From assembly GCA_015066105.1 (NCBI GenBank), contig SVOY01000001.1, forward strand, positions 310,001 to 374,000: DNA of 64,000 nucleotides, written 5' to 3'. Source of the stretch: Oscillospiraceae bacterium. Its GTDB lineage: Bacteria; Bacillota; Clostridia; Oscillospirales; Acutalibacteraceae. The notes beneath the pieces were generated by a model, which was not told where the DNA came from, ran no database searches, and was given only the letters and a program-made list of their open reading frames with translations. Shown here piece by piece: positions 21,168 through 35,897 of this stretch; within the stretch, counting starts at the first letter, position 1, and each line of letters opens with the position of its first letter. A program made the position numbers and the translations under genes.

Positions 21168-22011
21168 GATTATTGACGGCAAAGAGGTTTCATCCTACAT
21201 CAAAAACAGCGTAAAGGAAAAGGCTCTTGAGCTTAAAAATAACGGCGAGGAAATTACCCTTGCGGTTATTATTGTGGGTAATGACCCCGCCTCAAGGGTA
21301 TATGTAAACAACAAGAAAAAGGCTTGCGAATACGTTGGCTTCAGGTCCCTTGAATTCGCTCTGCCCGAGGAAACAACCGAAGAGGAGCTTCTTTCTCTCA
21401 TTGACAGGCTTAACGGCGATGATACCGTTAACGGCATACTCTGTCAGCTTCCCGTGCCGAAGCATATTGATGAGGAAAAGGTTATCGACAGAATTTCGCC
21501 CGATAAGGACGTTGACGGCTTTTCAAAAATCAATGTAGGCAAGCTCTGGCTCGGTGAATACGACCTTGCCGCCTGTACACCTATGGGTGTTATGGAGCTT
21601 CTTAAATATTATGATATTGACGTCTGCGGCAAGAACTGCGTTATTATCGGCAGAAGCAACATTGTAGGCAAGCCTATGGCCGCTCTTTTGCTTGAAAAGA
21701 ACGGCACCGTTACAATTTGTCATTCACGAACAAAAAATCTTGCCGAGGTTACCTCAAAGGCAGATATTCTCGTTGCCGCCGTCGGCAGAGCGGGCTTTGT
21801 AACTGCCGATATGGTAAAGGAAAGCGCAGTTGTGATTGATGTGGGTATTAACCGCAATGCCGAAGGAAAGCTTTGCGGTGACGTGGATTTTGAGGCGGTC
21901 AAGGAAAAAACCTCTTATATCACACCCGTGCCCGGCGGCTGCGGACCGATGACAATTGCTCTTCTTATGAAAAATACGCTTATCGCCGCTGAAAAGCAGA
22001 AGAAAAGCTGA
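21160..22011 (+). CDS. folD: Bifunctional methylenetetrahydrofolate dehydrogenase/cyclohydrolase
   Basis: VGNDPASRVYVNNKKKACEYVG, GRSNIVGKPMAALLL, PVPGGCGPMTIALLMKNT. Confidence 0.95.
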   Translation: MFKIIDGKEVSSYIKNSVKEKALELKNNGEEITLAVIIVGNDPASRVYVNNKKKACEYVGFRSLEFALPEETTEEELLSLIDRLNGDDTVNGILCQLPVPKHIDEEKVIDRISPDKDVDGFSKINVGKLWLGEYDLAACTPMGVMELLKYYDIDVCGKNCVIIGRSNIVGKPMAALLLEKNGTVTICHSRTKNLAEVTSKADILVAAVGRAGFVTADMVKESAVVIDVGINRNAEGKLCGDVDFEAVKEKTSYITPVPGGCGPMTIALLMKNTLIAAEKQKKS

Positions 22012-22012
22012 T

Positions 22013-22672
22013 ATGCTTTTTTATTCAATATTTGACATTTCAATTATGGAGCCCTCGGATATTGACAGGCTCAGAGAAAAAATACGTCCTTATGTTACCG
22101 AAAAGGTGAACATCAAAAGTGCAGAGTCCGTTGTTTCAAAGGCGCTTTTGCGTAATCTTATCAAGCGTAATTTCGGCATTACGGATTTTCTTGTTGACTG
22201 TGATAAAAACGGAAAGCCCTTTGTTGTTGACAGCAAAATCCGCTTTAACATCAGCCACAGCGGAAATGAGGTTATGTGTGTCTGCGGTGATGAAAACGTC
22301 GGCTGTGATATTCAGCAGATAAAGCCTTATAACGAAAAGATAATAAAACGCTTTTTCACTTCACAGGAGTGCAGAGTGCTTGAAGAAAGCGAAAACAAGG
22401 ACCGTGATTTCACCGCAATCTGGGCTCTTAAGGAAAGTGCTCTTAAGTTTTCCGGTGAGGGCTTATCCGGAGGACTTGACCGATACGACTTTTCGGAACA
22501 TTATAATAAAAAAAGCTTCAGTGCCTACGGTATGTGCTTCAGCTGTGTGGATTTGCAGGACCATGTTTTTGCAATCTGCTGTGAGGACACATCGGTACCG
22601 TCGGGTGCTGAGGAGCGGATTATAAAACAAAAACATTCAGAAGTGAAAGGAGAAACTAATGAATACCATTAA
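22013..22672 (+). CDS. 4'-phosphopantetheinyl transferase (Sfp type)
   Basis: FNISHSGNEVMC, VGCDIQQI, WALKESALKFSGEGL. Confidence 0.88.
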   Translation: MLFYSIFDISIMEPSDIDRLREKIRPYVTEKVNIKSAESVVSKALLRNLIKRNFGITDFLVDCDKNGKPFVVDSKIRFNISHSGNEVMCVCGDENVGCDIQQIKPYNEKIIKRFFTSQECRVLEESENKDRDFTAIWALKESALKFSGEGLSGGLDRYDFSEHYNKKSFSAYGMCFSCVDLQDHVFAICCEDTSVPSGAEERIIKQKHSEVKGETNEYH

Positions 22673-24071
22673 ATTTATCAAAAGTAAGCTCGGCTACGGT
22701 GTGGGTGCCATTGGTCTTGACCTGAGCTACGGTATGTTCTATTCATTCCTCGCACAGTATCTTACAAACGTGCTTAAGCTCAAGCCCTCGTTCCTGCTTA
22801 TTCTTACACCCATTGCACGTCTCTGGGACGGGGTCAACGACCCTATGATGGGCACTATTGTTGATAACACTCACACAAAAATGGGCAAGTACAGACCCTG
22901 GATTCTGCGCGGCTCACTGCTTAACGCAATCGTGCTTGTGCTCCTTTTTTCAAATCCCTTCAAATTAAGCGGTGTGGCTCTCTGTGCCTATATTGCGATA
23001 ATGTATATAGGCTGGGGTATGACAAACACTCTTGCCGATATTCCTTATTGGTCAATGGTGCCTTCATTTACAAGTGACCCTAACGAAAGAAGTCTCATTT
23101 CAACCCTTGCAAGAATGTTCTCAGGCCTCGGTCAGGGTATTGTATCTCTCGGTGCTCCCATTCTTATGTCCGCTGTCAGCCTCACAACGTCACCCGACCC
23201 CGAAACGGGTGAGCTGACAAAGGTTTTTGATGCACGCAGCTTCTTTATCTGTGCGGCCGTGTGCGCTGTCTGCCTTGTATTCTTCTCAAGCCTTTCCGTT
23301 GCAACAACAAAGGAAACCGTTACAACAAAGGCTGCCGAAAAGTTTTCCTTTAAAAAGGCTATACAGATTATAAAATCAAACGACCAGCTTCTTGTGTTTA
23401 TGCTCTTTGCAATGATTTCAAATGCAGGCTGGTATCTCACCTCAGGTGTTGCGGCTTACTATTTTGACGTTGTTGTCGGTGACCCGAAAAAGCAGTCAAT
23501 GTTCTCAACCTTCCAGGCTGTCGGCTCGGTTGTCGGTCTTCTGCTTCTTCCCTTCCTGCAGAAGTATATGTCAAAGAGAAGAGCATACCAGTTCTCTCTT
23601 GTTTTCGCAGGCATCGGCTATGCCGGTATTTCCGTTGGTGCCTTCACAAACAACCTTATGGTTATGAACATCTGCTATCTTATCTGCTCAACGGGTATGG
23701 CTTCAATGTTCATTGCTCAGACAGTTTTCCTTGCCGATGTTGTTGACTACGGCGAGTTCAAGATGGGCTTCCGTGCCGAGTCGATTACCTTCTCAATGAA
23801 GGGCTTTTTGCAGAAGATGGCCTACACACTCCAGACAATCATTCTTTTTGCCTCACTCGGTGTTTCAAAATATGACGGTGAACTTCACGCTCAGAACCCC
23901 GAAAGTGCCAAGCTTGCAATTACGCTTATGCTTTGCGTAATTCCCACAGTTCTGTTCTTCATTTCACTTGTTATCTTCTCGAAGATGTTCAAGCTTCACG
24001 GCAACTTTATGGACGAGGTAACCGCTTTTGTTACGGAAAACAGAAAGAAAAGAGAGCTTGAAGCTCAGTAA
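22659..24071 (+). CDS. GPH-type MFS sugar:cation symporter
   Basis: RLWDGVNDPMMGTIVD motif, 12 TM-like; overlaps PPTase gene by 14 bp. Confidence 0.85.
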   Translation: MNTIKFIKSKLGYGVGAIGLDLSYGMFYSFLAQYLTNVLKLKPSFLLILTPIARLWDGVNDPMMGTIVDNTHTKMGKYRPWILRGSLLNAIVLVLLFSNPFKLSGVALCAYIAIMYIGWGMTNTLADIPYWSMVPSFTSDPNERSLISTLARMFSGLGQGIVSLGAPILMSAVSLTTSPDPETGELTKVFDARSFFICAAVCAVCLVFFSSLSVATTKETVTTKAAEKFSFKKAIQIIKSNDQLLVFMLFAMISNAGWYLTSGVAAYYFDVVVGDPKKQSMFSTFQAVGSVVGLLLLPFLQKYMSKRRAYQFSLVFAGIGYAGISVGAFTNNLMVMNICYLICSTGMASMFIAQTVFLADVVDYGEFKMGFRAESITFSMKGFLQKMAYTLQTIILFASLGVSKYDGELHAQNPESAKLAITLMLCVIPTVLFFISLVIFSKMFKLHGNFMDEVTAFVTENRKKRELEAQ

Positions 24072-24085
24072 AAAGTACTGATGCT

Positions 24086-24126
24086 TACCGGTTCTCCCGT
24101 TAATTTCGGGAGAACCGGTATTTTTT
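24086..24126 (+). terminator. Rho-independent terminator
   Basis: TACCGGTTCTCCCG-TTAATTT-CGGGAGAACCGGTA + TTTTTT. Confidence 0.85.
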
Positions 24127-24158
24127 CACTTTAAATCATTAAAAAATGCTTGTTTTTG

Positions 24159-24187
24159 TTGACATGCTTTTTTTGTTGTGTTATAAT
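24159..24187 (+). promoter_or_regulatory. Sigma-70 promoter of ilv operon (TTGACA-N17-TATAAT)
   Basis: Exact consensus boxes with 17-bp spacer upstream of ilvB. Confidence 0.8.
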
Positions 24188-24227
24188 TATCCGTAATTGA
24201 TATGACCCTTTTGAAAGGAATTTTAAA

Positions 24228-25928
24228 ATGAAACTGACGGGCTCACAAATTGTAATAGAAACCTTGATAGAGCAGGGCGTAACCGACGTTTTCGGCTATC
24301 CCGGCGGTCAGGTGCTTAATATCTATGATGCTTTATATGCATCGTCAGACAGAATAAACCACATTCTTACCGCTCATGAGCAGGGTGCCGCCCATGCGGC
24401 TGACGGCTATGCACGTGCAAAGGGCACCGTAGGCGTTGTTATTGCCACATCGGGCCCGGGTGCAACAAACCTTGTTACGGGCATCGCCAATGCAATGCTT
24501 GACTCTGTTCCCATGGTTGCAATCACGGGCAACGTGCCCACCTCCTTGGTAGGTAAGGACAGCTTTCAGGAAATTGATATAACCGGAGTTACTCTTCCCA
24601 TTACGAAGCATAATTATTTTGTCAACGACGTAAACGAGCTTGCCGACTGTATCCGTGAGGCCTTCCGCATTGCAAAATCCGGCAGACCCGGTCCCGTGCT
24701 TGTAGATATTCCAAAGGATATTCAGCTTGCAAGCTGTGAGTTCACACGGCAGGCCGTTGTTTCCGAATTTCCCGAAAAAACCGTAAAGGAAAGTAAGATT
24801 GAAGAGGCCGTAAGGCTTATCAACGAGTGTGAACGCCCCTACATATATATCGGCGGCGGTGTAATGAGCCGTGACCTCGGCAAGGACGTAATGGCTCTTG
24901 CAGAAAAAATTGACGGCTACATCGGCTGTACCTTTATGGGCCTTTCCTCTGTTCCCGATTCCTATGAGCGTTTTCTCGGTATGCAGGGTATGCACGGACA
25001 TTATGCTTCCTCTATGGCGAATAAGCAGGCAGACCTTGTTATCGGTGTCGGTGTCCGCTTCAGCGACAGAGCAACGGGCAACACGCAGAAATACTGCAAG
25101 GGCGCAAAAATCATTCACCTTGACGTTGACAGAGCCGAAATAAATAAAAACGTTATTGTTGATGTAGGCCTGATAGGTGATATAACCGACAGCCTTAAGC
25201 GCATAACAGAGGCCGCAGAAAAGAAATCAAGACCCGAGTGGTGCGCTGAGGTTGAAAAGCTTAAAGTGCAGGAGCTTGAAATTGATAAAAGCAATGCCGA
25301 AAAATCAACCTCAGTCTTCCCGCCGCACAAGGTTTTTGATGTTATAAATAAGTATAAGAACAACGATACCGTTGTTGCAACCGATGTCGGACAGCATCAG
25401 ATGTGGGCGGCGCAGTATACTGACTTTGAATGTAACAGAACCTTCGTCTCCTCGGGCGGTCTCGGCACAATGGGCTACGGCCTCGGTGCCGCAATCGGTG
25501 CCCAGGTGGCAACGGGTAAAAGGTCAGTGCTTGTAACGGGCGACGGCTCCTTCGGTATGAACCTCAATGAGCTTGCAACGGCCGTTACCTATAACCTTCC
25601 CGTTGTGATTGTTCTTCTTAACAACGGCGTTCTCGGTATGGTGCGTCAGTGGCAGACGCTTTTCTACGGAAAAAGGTACTCAAACACCGTTCTCGGCAGA
25701 AAGACGGATTTTGTACTCCTTGCCGAAGCCTTCGGTGCAAGGGGCTACCGTGCAAAAACTCCCGAAGAGTTTGATGAGGCTATGAAAAAGGCCGTGGCAC
25801 ACAACGGCCCCGTCGTTATTGATGTTCTGATTGAAAAGGATGAATTTGTTCTTCCCATGCTTCCGCCCGGCGGCTCAATTGAGGATATCATTGTAAGCAT
25901 TGATAAGGAGGGTGACGACAATGAGTAA
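24228..25928 (+). CDS. ilvB: Acetolactate synthase large subunit
   Basis: ThDP enzyme motifs (EQGAAHAADGYARA, GDGSFGMNLNELATAVTYNLPVVIVLLNN). Confidence 0.95.
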   Translation: MKLTGSQIVIETLIEQGVTDVFGYPGGQVLNIYDALYASSDRINHILTAHEQGAAHAADGYARAKGTVGVVIATSGPGATNLVTGIANAMLDSVPMVAITGNVPTSLVGKDSFQEIDITGVTLPITKHNYFVNDVNELADCIREAFRIAKSGRPGPVLVDIPKDIQLASCEFTRQAVVSEFPEKTVKESKIEEAVRLINECERPYIYIGGGVMSRDLGKDVMALAEKIDGYIGCTFMGLSSVPDSYERFLGMQGMHGHYASSMANKQADLVIGVGVRFSDRATGNTQKYCKGAKIIHLDVDRAEINKNVIVDVGLIGDITDSLKRITEAAEKKSRPEWCAEVEKLKVQELEIDKSNAEKSTSVFPPHKVFDVINKYKNNDTVVATDVGQHQMWAAQYTDFECNRTFVSSGGLGTMGYGLGAAIGAQVATGKRSVLVTGDGSFGMNLNELATAVTYNLPVVIVLLNNGVLGMVRQWQTLFYGKRYSNTVLGRKTDFVLLAEAFGARGYRAKTPEEFDEAMKKAVAHNGPVVIDVLIEKDEFVLPMLPPGGSIEDIIVSIDKEGDDNE

Positions 25929-26421
25929 GTACGTTATTGCCGTGTATGTTGATAATAAGCCCGGTGTTCTTACAAGGGTATCAAGTATGTTCACACGCCG
26001 AGCCTTCAACATCGACACACTCACCGTTGGTGAAATTGAAAACCCTGCCTATTCCCGTATAACAATTTCACTTTCGGGCGATGAATATACCAAAAATCAG
26101 ATTGTGGCTCAGCTCCACAAGCTCCATAATGTGCAGAAGGTCAAGGTTCTCTCTGACGAAAGCACCCTTAAAAGAGAGCTTATGATTATCAAAATGAAAA
26201 ACAATCCCCACAACAGAGCGGAAATTATGGCTGCCGCAGAAGTTTACAAGGGAAAAATCATCGACTATTCCGTAAGCACAATCAGTGTTGAGGTTACGGG
26301 CGAGCCCGTTAAAATTGATGCCTTTATTGAGCTGATGAAGCCTCTCGGAATTCTCGAAATGTGCCGTACGGGTATTGTGGCCATTGAACGCGGCGCAGAA
26401 ACAATGTTCACTCAGGAATAA
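25921..26421 (+). CDS. ilvN: Acetolactate synthase small subunit
   Basis: ACT-domain start (MSKYVIAVYVDNKPGVLTRVSSMFTRRAFNIDTLTVG). Confidence 0.93.
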   Translation: MSKYVIAVYVDNKPGVLTRVSSMFTRRAFNIDTLTVGEIENPAYSRITISLSGDEYTKNQIVAQLHKLHNVQKVKVLSDESTLKRELMIIKMKNNPHNRAEIMAAAEVYKGKIIDYSVSTISVEVTGEPVKIDAFIELMKPLGILEMCRTGIVAIERGAETMFTQE

Positions 26422-26425
26422 ATAA

Positions 26426-27481
<1,056 letters not shown>

Positions 27482-27491
27482 TAATTTTCAC

Positions 27492-27524
27492 AGGGTCTGC
27501 TAAAGCCTCGGCACAGCAGACCCT
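27492..27524 (+). terminator. ilvC-ilvD intergenic hairpin (possible attenuator/processing site)
   Basis: AGGGTCTGCT...AGCAGACCCT 10-bp stem, weak T tract. Confidence 0.5.
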
Positions 27525-27554
27525 TAATGACTTTTTCCGAAAGGATGTAAAACT

Positions 27555-29219
27555 ATGATTAAAGATACAATTGTAGACGGCTTCGGTAATGCGCCGCACC
27601 GTTCACTTTATCACGCTCTGGGCCTTACAAACGAGGAGCAGTCAAAACCTCTTATCGGTATCGTGTCCTCCTTCAATGAAATTGTTCCCGGTCACGTCAA
27701 TCTTGATAAAATTGCCGATGCCGTAAAGCTCGGTGTTGCAATGGCAGGGGGCACCCCCATTGTTTTCCCCGCAATTACCGTTTGTGACGGCATTGCAATG
27801 GGTCACACGGGTATGAAATATTCTCTTATCACAAGGGACCTCATTGCCGATTCAACTGAGGCTATGGTAATGGCTCACGGCTTTGACGGCCTTGTTATGA
27901 TTCCTAACTGTGATAAAAATGTTCCCGGTCTTCTTATGGCGGCGGCAAGGCTTAATATCCCCACAATTTTTGTTTCGGGCGGCCCTATGCTTGCAGGCCG
28001 TGTTGACGGCAAAAAGACAAGCCTTTCAAGTATGTTTGAGGCAGTAGGTGCTTACTCCGCCGGCAAAATCGGCGATGCACAGCTTAAAATCTGTGAAGAA
28101 AAAACCTGTCCTACCTGCGGCTCCTGCTCGGGTATGTATACTGCAAACTCAATGAACTGCCTTACCGAGGTGCTTGGTATGGGCCTTGAGGGCAACGGTA
28201 CAATTCCTGCCGTTTATTCAAAGAGAATTGAGCTTGCAAAGCACGCAGGTATGCAGATTATGGAGCTTGTCAAAAAGAACATTAAGCCCAGGGATATTAT
28301 GACAAGGGCGGCCTTCAACAACGCCCTTACTGCAGATATGGCATTGGGCTGTTCAACCAACAGTATGCTTCATCTTCCCGCCATTGCTAATGAATGCGGC
28401 ATTGAAATCAACCTTGACGATGCCAACAGAATCAGTGAAAAAACTCCCAATCTCTGCCACCTTGCTCCTGCGGGTCACACATATATGGAGGACCTTAATG
28501 AGGCAGGCGGTGTTTATGCCGTGCTCAGGGAGCTTACAAAGAAAAATCTTCTTGATACAAGCGTAATGACCTGCACGGGAAAAACAATGGCTGAAAACAT
28601 TGCAAACGCAGTAAATCTTGATACCGATACAATCAGAAGCATTGATAATCCTTATTCACTCACGGGCGGCATTGCCGTGCTTCGCGGCAATCTTGCCCCC
28701 GACGGCTGTGTTGTAAAAAGAAGTGCAGTTGCAAAGGAAATGCTTGTGCATGAGGGTCCTGCCAAGGTGTTTGACAGCGAGGAAGAAACCATTGCCGCAA
28801 TTTACGGCGGAAAGATTGTCAAGGGTGACGTTGTTGTTATCCGCTACGAGGGCCCCTCGGGTGGCCCGGGTATGAGAGAAATGCTTTCTCCCACATCGGC
28901 AATTGCAGGCATGGGCCTTGATAAGGACGTTGCTCTTATCACCGACGGCAGATTCTCCGGTGCAACAAGAGGTGCTTCAATCGGCCACGTTTCTCCCGAG
29001 GCCGTTAGGGGCGGTCTTATTGCCTATGTCAGAGACGGAGACATTATCAGCATCAACATTCCCGAATATAAAATCGAGCTTAAGGTTGATGAGGCCGAAA
29101 TCGAAAAGCGCAAGGCTGAAACAACTCTTAAGGTGAAAACAGATATTAAGGGCTGTCTGAAACGCTATTCCGAAATGGTAAGCTCTGCAGACAAGGGTGC
29201 AATTATCAACAAGTTTTAA
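27555..29219 (+). CDS. ilvD: Dihydroxy-acid dehydratase
   Basis: [39 protein letters not shown]. Confidence 0.95.
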   Translation: MIKDTIVDGFGNAPHRSLYHALGLTNEEQSKPLIGIVSSFNEIVPGHVNLDKIADAVKLGVAMAGGTPIVFPAITVCDGIAMGHTGMKYSLITRDLIADSTEAMVMAHGFDGLVMIPNCDKNVPGLLMAAARLNIPTIFVSGGPMLAGRVDGKKTSLSSMFEAVGAYSAGKIGDAQLKICEEKTCPTCGSCSGMYTANSMNCLTEVLGMGLEGNGTIPAVYSKRIELAKHAGMQIMELVKKNIKPRDIMTRAAFNNALTADMALGCSTNSMLHLPAIANECGIEINLDDANRISEKTPNLCHLAPAGHTYMEDLNEAGGVYAVLRELTKKNLLDTSVMTCTGKTMAENIANAVNLDTDTIRSIDNPYSLTGGIAVLRGNLAPDGCVVKRSAVAKEMLVHEGPAKVFDSEEETIAAIYGGKIVKGDVVVIRYEGPSGGPGMREMLSPTSAIAGMGLDKDVALITDGRFSGATRGASIGHVSPEAVRGGLIAYVRDGDIISINIPEYKIELKVDEAEIEKRKAETTLKVKTDIKGCLKRYSEMVSSADKGAIINKF

Positions 29220-29233
29220 TCGGATGTGTAAAT

Positions 29234-30418
29234 ATGTCTAAAATTGATTTTGAAAAATTAAGCTGTGAGCTTTCCTCGGTCTGTGTATTCAGAAATCTGC
29301 TTTATACGGATACACTGAAAAGCTTTTGCAGTTTTCTTGACAAAGAGGATTTAAAAGATAAGCTCAGCGCATACTCTGAATTTGTCAGCTCGCTTTCAGC
29401 TTACGGCGGCAGCTTTTCCTCCTTTCTCACAAAGGCCTTGTGCGAGGATGAAAACATATTCATCACTCTTATCGCAAGCGGCAGAAAAGTGCCGGAAAGC
29501 ATAAGAAAAAATGCAGAAAAAGAGCTTGAAATTTTCAGTCTTATAAGCAGTATAAGTCATTCTGATATATGTGAGTATCTTGACTATGAGGGCTACATTC
29601 CTGCGTTTGACAATGAAAAAACAGACTTCACCTCTCTTTATTACGAAAGATGCGAAAGGGTTTCCTGCCTCGGCTACGGAATTTTTGCCTCATACCCTAT
29701 GTTCAGGGTTGCAGACGGAAAAATTGTTCCCGTTGAGGCCTCAGACGGTATTTCCGTTGAGGGCTTTGTCGGCTATGAAAAGGAGCGTCAGGCGGTTGTT
29801 GAAAATACACAGTGCCTTGTTCAGGGCGGGCCTGCCGCAAATGTGCTTTTGTACGGTGATGCGGGCACGGGCAAATCTTCAACGGTAAAGGCTGTTGCCA
29901 ACCTGTTTTTTGATAAGGGTGTGCGGCTTATTGAGCTGAGGAAGGACCAGCTGCTTTCCTTGTCAGACGTAATGGCAAAGATTGCAAAAAATCCGCTTAA
30001 GTTCATTATTTTCATTGACGACCTTTCCTTTAACAAAAACGATGACCGGTTTTCAATGCTTAAGGCGGCTCTTGAGGGCTCGGCAAGTGCAAAGGCTCCC
30101 AATGCCGTAATTTATGCAACAAGCAACCGCCGCCACATTGTTAAGGAAAGCTTTTCAGACAGGTCGGCAGGGGATGATATTCACCGTAACGACACGGTTC
30201 AGGAGCTACTGTCTCTTTCAGAGCGTTTTGGCCTTACGGTTTATTTCTCAAAGCCGAATAAGATTCTTTATCTTGATATCGTTCATTCCCTTGCCGGAAG
30301 ATACGGTGTTGAAATTGAGATAAGCGAGCTTGACATCAAGGCAGAGGCCTTTGCCCTTAACAAGGGCAGTCGCTCTCCCCGTGCGGCAGAGCAGTTTATT
30401 AAAAGTCTTGTAAAATAA
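29234..30418 (+). CDS. DUF815-type AAA ATPase
   Basis: GDAGTGKSSTVKAV Walker A, FIIFIDDLSF Walker B, ATSNRRHIVKE. Confidence 0.82.
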   Translation: MSKIDFEKLSCELSSVCVFRNLLYTDTLKSFCSFLDKEDLKDKLSAYSEFVSSLSAYGGSFSSFLTKALCEDENIFITLIASGRKVPESIRKNAEKELEIFSLISSISHSDICEYLDYEGYIPAFDNEKTDFTSLYYERCERVSCLGYGIFASYPMFRVADGKIVPVEASDGISVEGFVGYEKERQAVVENTQCLVQGGPAANVLLYGDAGTGKSSTVKAVANLFFDKGVRLIELRKDQLLSLSDVMAKIAKNPLKFIIFIDDLSFNKNDDRFSMLKAALEGSASAKAPNAVIYATSNRRHIVKESFSDRSAGDDIHRNDTVQELLSLSERFGLTVYFSKPNKILYLDIVHSLAGRYGVEIEISELDIKAEAFALNKGSRSPRAAEQFIKSLVK

Positions 30419-30442
30419 TTTATACCGAAAGGAAAAAGTATT

Positions 30443-30820
30443 ATGATTAAAAAAATTTCAACAGAAAAAGCACCTGCAGCAATCGGCCCCTATTCACAGG
30501 CAATTTCAACCGGCACAATGCTTTACACCTCGGGTCAGCTCGGCATCAATCCCGAAAACGGTGAGCTTGAGGGTGCTGATATCACCGCTCAGGCAGAGCA
30601 GGCTATGAAAAACCTCGGTGCAGTGCTTGAAGAGGCAGGCACCAACTTTGACAACATTGTCAAGACTACCTGCTTCCTTGCCGATATGGGCGATTTCGCC
30701 GCCTTTAATGCTGTTTATTCAAAGTATATCACCTCAGCTCCGGCAAGAAGCTGTATTGCCGTTAAAACCCTTCCCAAAAATGCAATTGTTGAAGTTGAAG
30801 CAGTTGCAGTTATCGGCTGA
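30443..30820 (+). CDS. ridA: RidA family (enamine/imine deaminase)
   Basis: APAAIGPYSQAI, PARSCIAVKTLPKNAIVEVEAVA. Confidence 0.93.
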   Translation: MIKKISTEKAPAAIGPYSQAISTGTMLYTSGQLGINPENGELEGADITAQAEQAMKNLGAVLEEAGTNFDNIVKTTCFLADMGDFAAFNAVYSKYITSAPARSCIAVKTLPKNAIVEVEAVAVIG

Positions 30821-30823
30821 TTT

Positions 30824-32899
30824 ATGAAAAAGGAAGTTAAAAGAGGCTTGCTTTCGGTAGCTGTTCTTCCGCTTTTTGCGCTGATGCTTACGTGCTTTGG
30901 CGCCGCCGCTGACGAGTCAGCCTTGACGGTGAATATTGTCGGCGAAAGCTGTGTTATTACCGATTGTGATGTAAAGGCCGAGGGTGTGCTTGAAATTCCT
31001 TCGCATATAGAAGGCAGGCCCGTCACCGTTATTGACAAAGGAGCTTTCAGCAAATGCAAGCTCCTTACAGAGCTTGTAATACCCGATACCGTGGCGGAAA
31101 TCGGTAAAAATGCCTTTATGGCGTGTGCGGCTTTAAAAAGCGTTAAAATGACCGACAGCGTAACCAGATTAGGTGAGGGTGTGTTTTATCAATGCAGCTC
31201 CCTTGAGTCTGTAGCTCTTACGGGCAAGCTTACTACAATACCAAAGGAAACCTTTTATATGTGCACAAGCCTTGAGAGTGTTACACTTCCGCATAAATTG
31301 AGTGTCATAGGTCAGAATGCGTTTTTCGGCTGCAGCAGCCTTGAAAAAATTGTTCTGCCCGAAGGTGTTACTGAGCTTTGTGCACGTTGCTTTTCAAATT
31401 GCACTTCTCTCGGAGCAATATTTATTCCCGCTTCAACAGAAATAATAAATGCTGATGCCTTTGAAAAATGCGATGGGCTGAATTTTGTGTATTATGCAGG
31501 CTCCAAGGAGGATTTTGAGGCTATAGACCTTTACAGCGGAAACAGCAGTCTTGAATATGCCGAGCAAATCTTTAATCACGACCATATCAAGGCATCGACG
31601 GTTACTGTTATAGATGCAACCTGTGTTCAGCCGGGCTACAGTATTTTCAGCTGTACTTGCGGCTATGAGGGCACAGGTGCTCCTCAGCCGGCAAAAGGTC
31701 ACAGCCTTACCGTGATTAAAACCGTCACTGAGCCCGATTGTGTTTCAGAGGGGGTTGTGCGCCACCAATGCGACAGCTGTGACTATTATGAGGAGGAGAC
31801 GCTTCCTGCAACGGGTCATAATATCGTAACCGACAAGGCATCACAAGCCACCTGCACAAGCAAGGGCAAAACCGAGGGCAAGCATTGCTCCCTTTGCGGC
31901 ACGGTTACGGTGAAGCAAGAGGATATTCCTGCTTTAAGCCACAGCTTTACCGTGGCGGTGAAGGACAGTAAGCACCTTGCCTCGCAGGCGACCTACCTGA
32001 ATGCATCAAGGTATTATTACGATTGCTCGCGTTGCGGAAAAATGAGCGATAAGGATACCTTTTCGGGTGAAAAGCTTACGTTATCAAATGTTAAAAAGCT
32101 CAGCTTTGAAAGCACAACGTCCACCGTAACCTTAAGCTGGAGCAAGGTAAGCTCTGCAAGAGGCTATGCGGTTTACCAAAAAGACTCCGCGGGCAACTGG
32201 AGCTTTATAAAAAGAGTAAGAAAAAACAGCATTAAGCTTACGGATTTGCCCTACGGAAAAACCGTTATTTACGGCGTTAAAGCCTATGTGCTTGAGGAAG
32301 ATACATTGGTATATTCTTCCGCGTATACGTCGGTTAAAGCGGCAACCAAGCCGTTACCGACCTCAAAAATTACGGCAAAGCAGAACGATAAGGCCATCAC
32401 CCTCAGCTGGAAAAAGGCAAGGGGTGCCACGGGCTACCGCGTTTATAAGTATGACAGCAAGAACAAAAAGTGGAGCATCATCTGCTCATACACGAAAAAC
32501 AACAAGCTAACCGTTAAAAGCCTTAAAAGCGGCTACAGATATAAGTTTTCCGTAAGGTCCTGCATTGATACGGGCAATGAGCGTGTTTGGAGCAAAATGG
32601 CTGACGGCTTAACAACCTGCACCAAGCCTCAAAGCCCCACTCTCAAAGCAACCTCTTACAAGTATGCCGTAAAGCTCAGCTGGAACAAGATAAAATACGC
32701 TGACGGCTATACCGTTTACGTTTCCGAAAAGCCGGAATCGGGCTATAAAAAGGTTAAAACAACAAAAAAGCTTAATTATAAAATTGAGAACCTTAAAAGC
32801 GGAAAATACTATTATTTCAAGGTTTATTCCTACAGAAAGCTGTCTGACGGCAAGGTTTACAGCTATGCAAGTCAGATCAAAAAGGTAAAAACAAGATAA
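30824..32899 (+). CDS. Secreted BspA-like leucine-rich-repeat protein with FN3-like repeats
   Basis: Signal peptide; LRR_5 repeats (CSSLESVALTGKLTTIPKETFYMCTSLESVTLP); Cys-rich ATC/CG modules; three FN3-like repeats (VKLSWNKIKYADGYTVYVS). Confidence 0.85.
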   Translation: MKKEVKRGLLSVAVLPLFALMLTCFGAAADESALTVNIVGESCVITDCDVKAEGVLEIPSHIEGRPVTVIDKGAFSKCKLLTELVIPDTVAEIGKNAFMACAALKSVKMTDSVTRLGEGVFYQCSSLESVALTGKLTTIPKETFYMCTSLESVTLPHKLSVIGQNAFFGCSSLEKIVLPEGVTELCARCFSNCTSLGAIFIPASTEIINADAFEKCDGLNFVYYAGSKEDFEAIDLYSGNSSLEYAEQIFNHDHIKASTVTVIDATCVQPGYSIFSCTCGYEGTGAPQPAKGHSLTVIKTVTEPDCVSEGVVRHQCDSCDYYEEETLPATGHNIVTDKASQATCTSKGKTEGKHCSLCGTVTVKQEDIPALSHSFTVAVKDSKHLASQATYLNASRYYYDCSRCGKMSDKDTFSGEKLTLSNVKKLSFESTTSTVTLSWSKVSSARGYAVYQKDSAGNWSFIKRVRKNSIKLTDLPYGKTVIYGVKAYVLEEDTLVYSSAYTSVKAATKPLPTSKITAKQNDKAITLSWKKARGATGYRVYKYDSKNKKWSIICSYTKNNKLTVKSLKSGYRYKFSVRSCIDTGNERVWSKMADGLTTCTKPQSPTLKATSYKYAVKLSWNKIKYADGYTVYVSEKPESGYKKVKTTKKLNYKIENLKSGKYYYFKVYSYRKLSDGKVYSYASQIKKVKTR

Positions 32900-32902
32900 A
32901 GA

Positions 32903-32938
32903 AAGAACAGGCAATTCAAGTTTGAAAAGCCTGTTCTT
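32903..32938 (+). terminator. Bidirectional terminator
   Basis: AAGAACAGGC...GCCTGTTCTT stem with flanking A/T tracts. Confidence 0.75.
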
Positions 32939-32941
32939 CTT

Positions 32942-35897
<2,956 letters not shown>

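Noticed and set aside
24072-24227. T-box or other amino-acid-responsive leader before ilvB
   Set aside because: The only structure is the terminator of the upstream gene, and the promoter lies ~40 bp before ilvB, leaving no room for a leader riboswitch.
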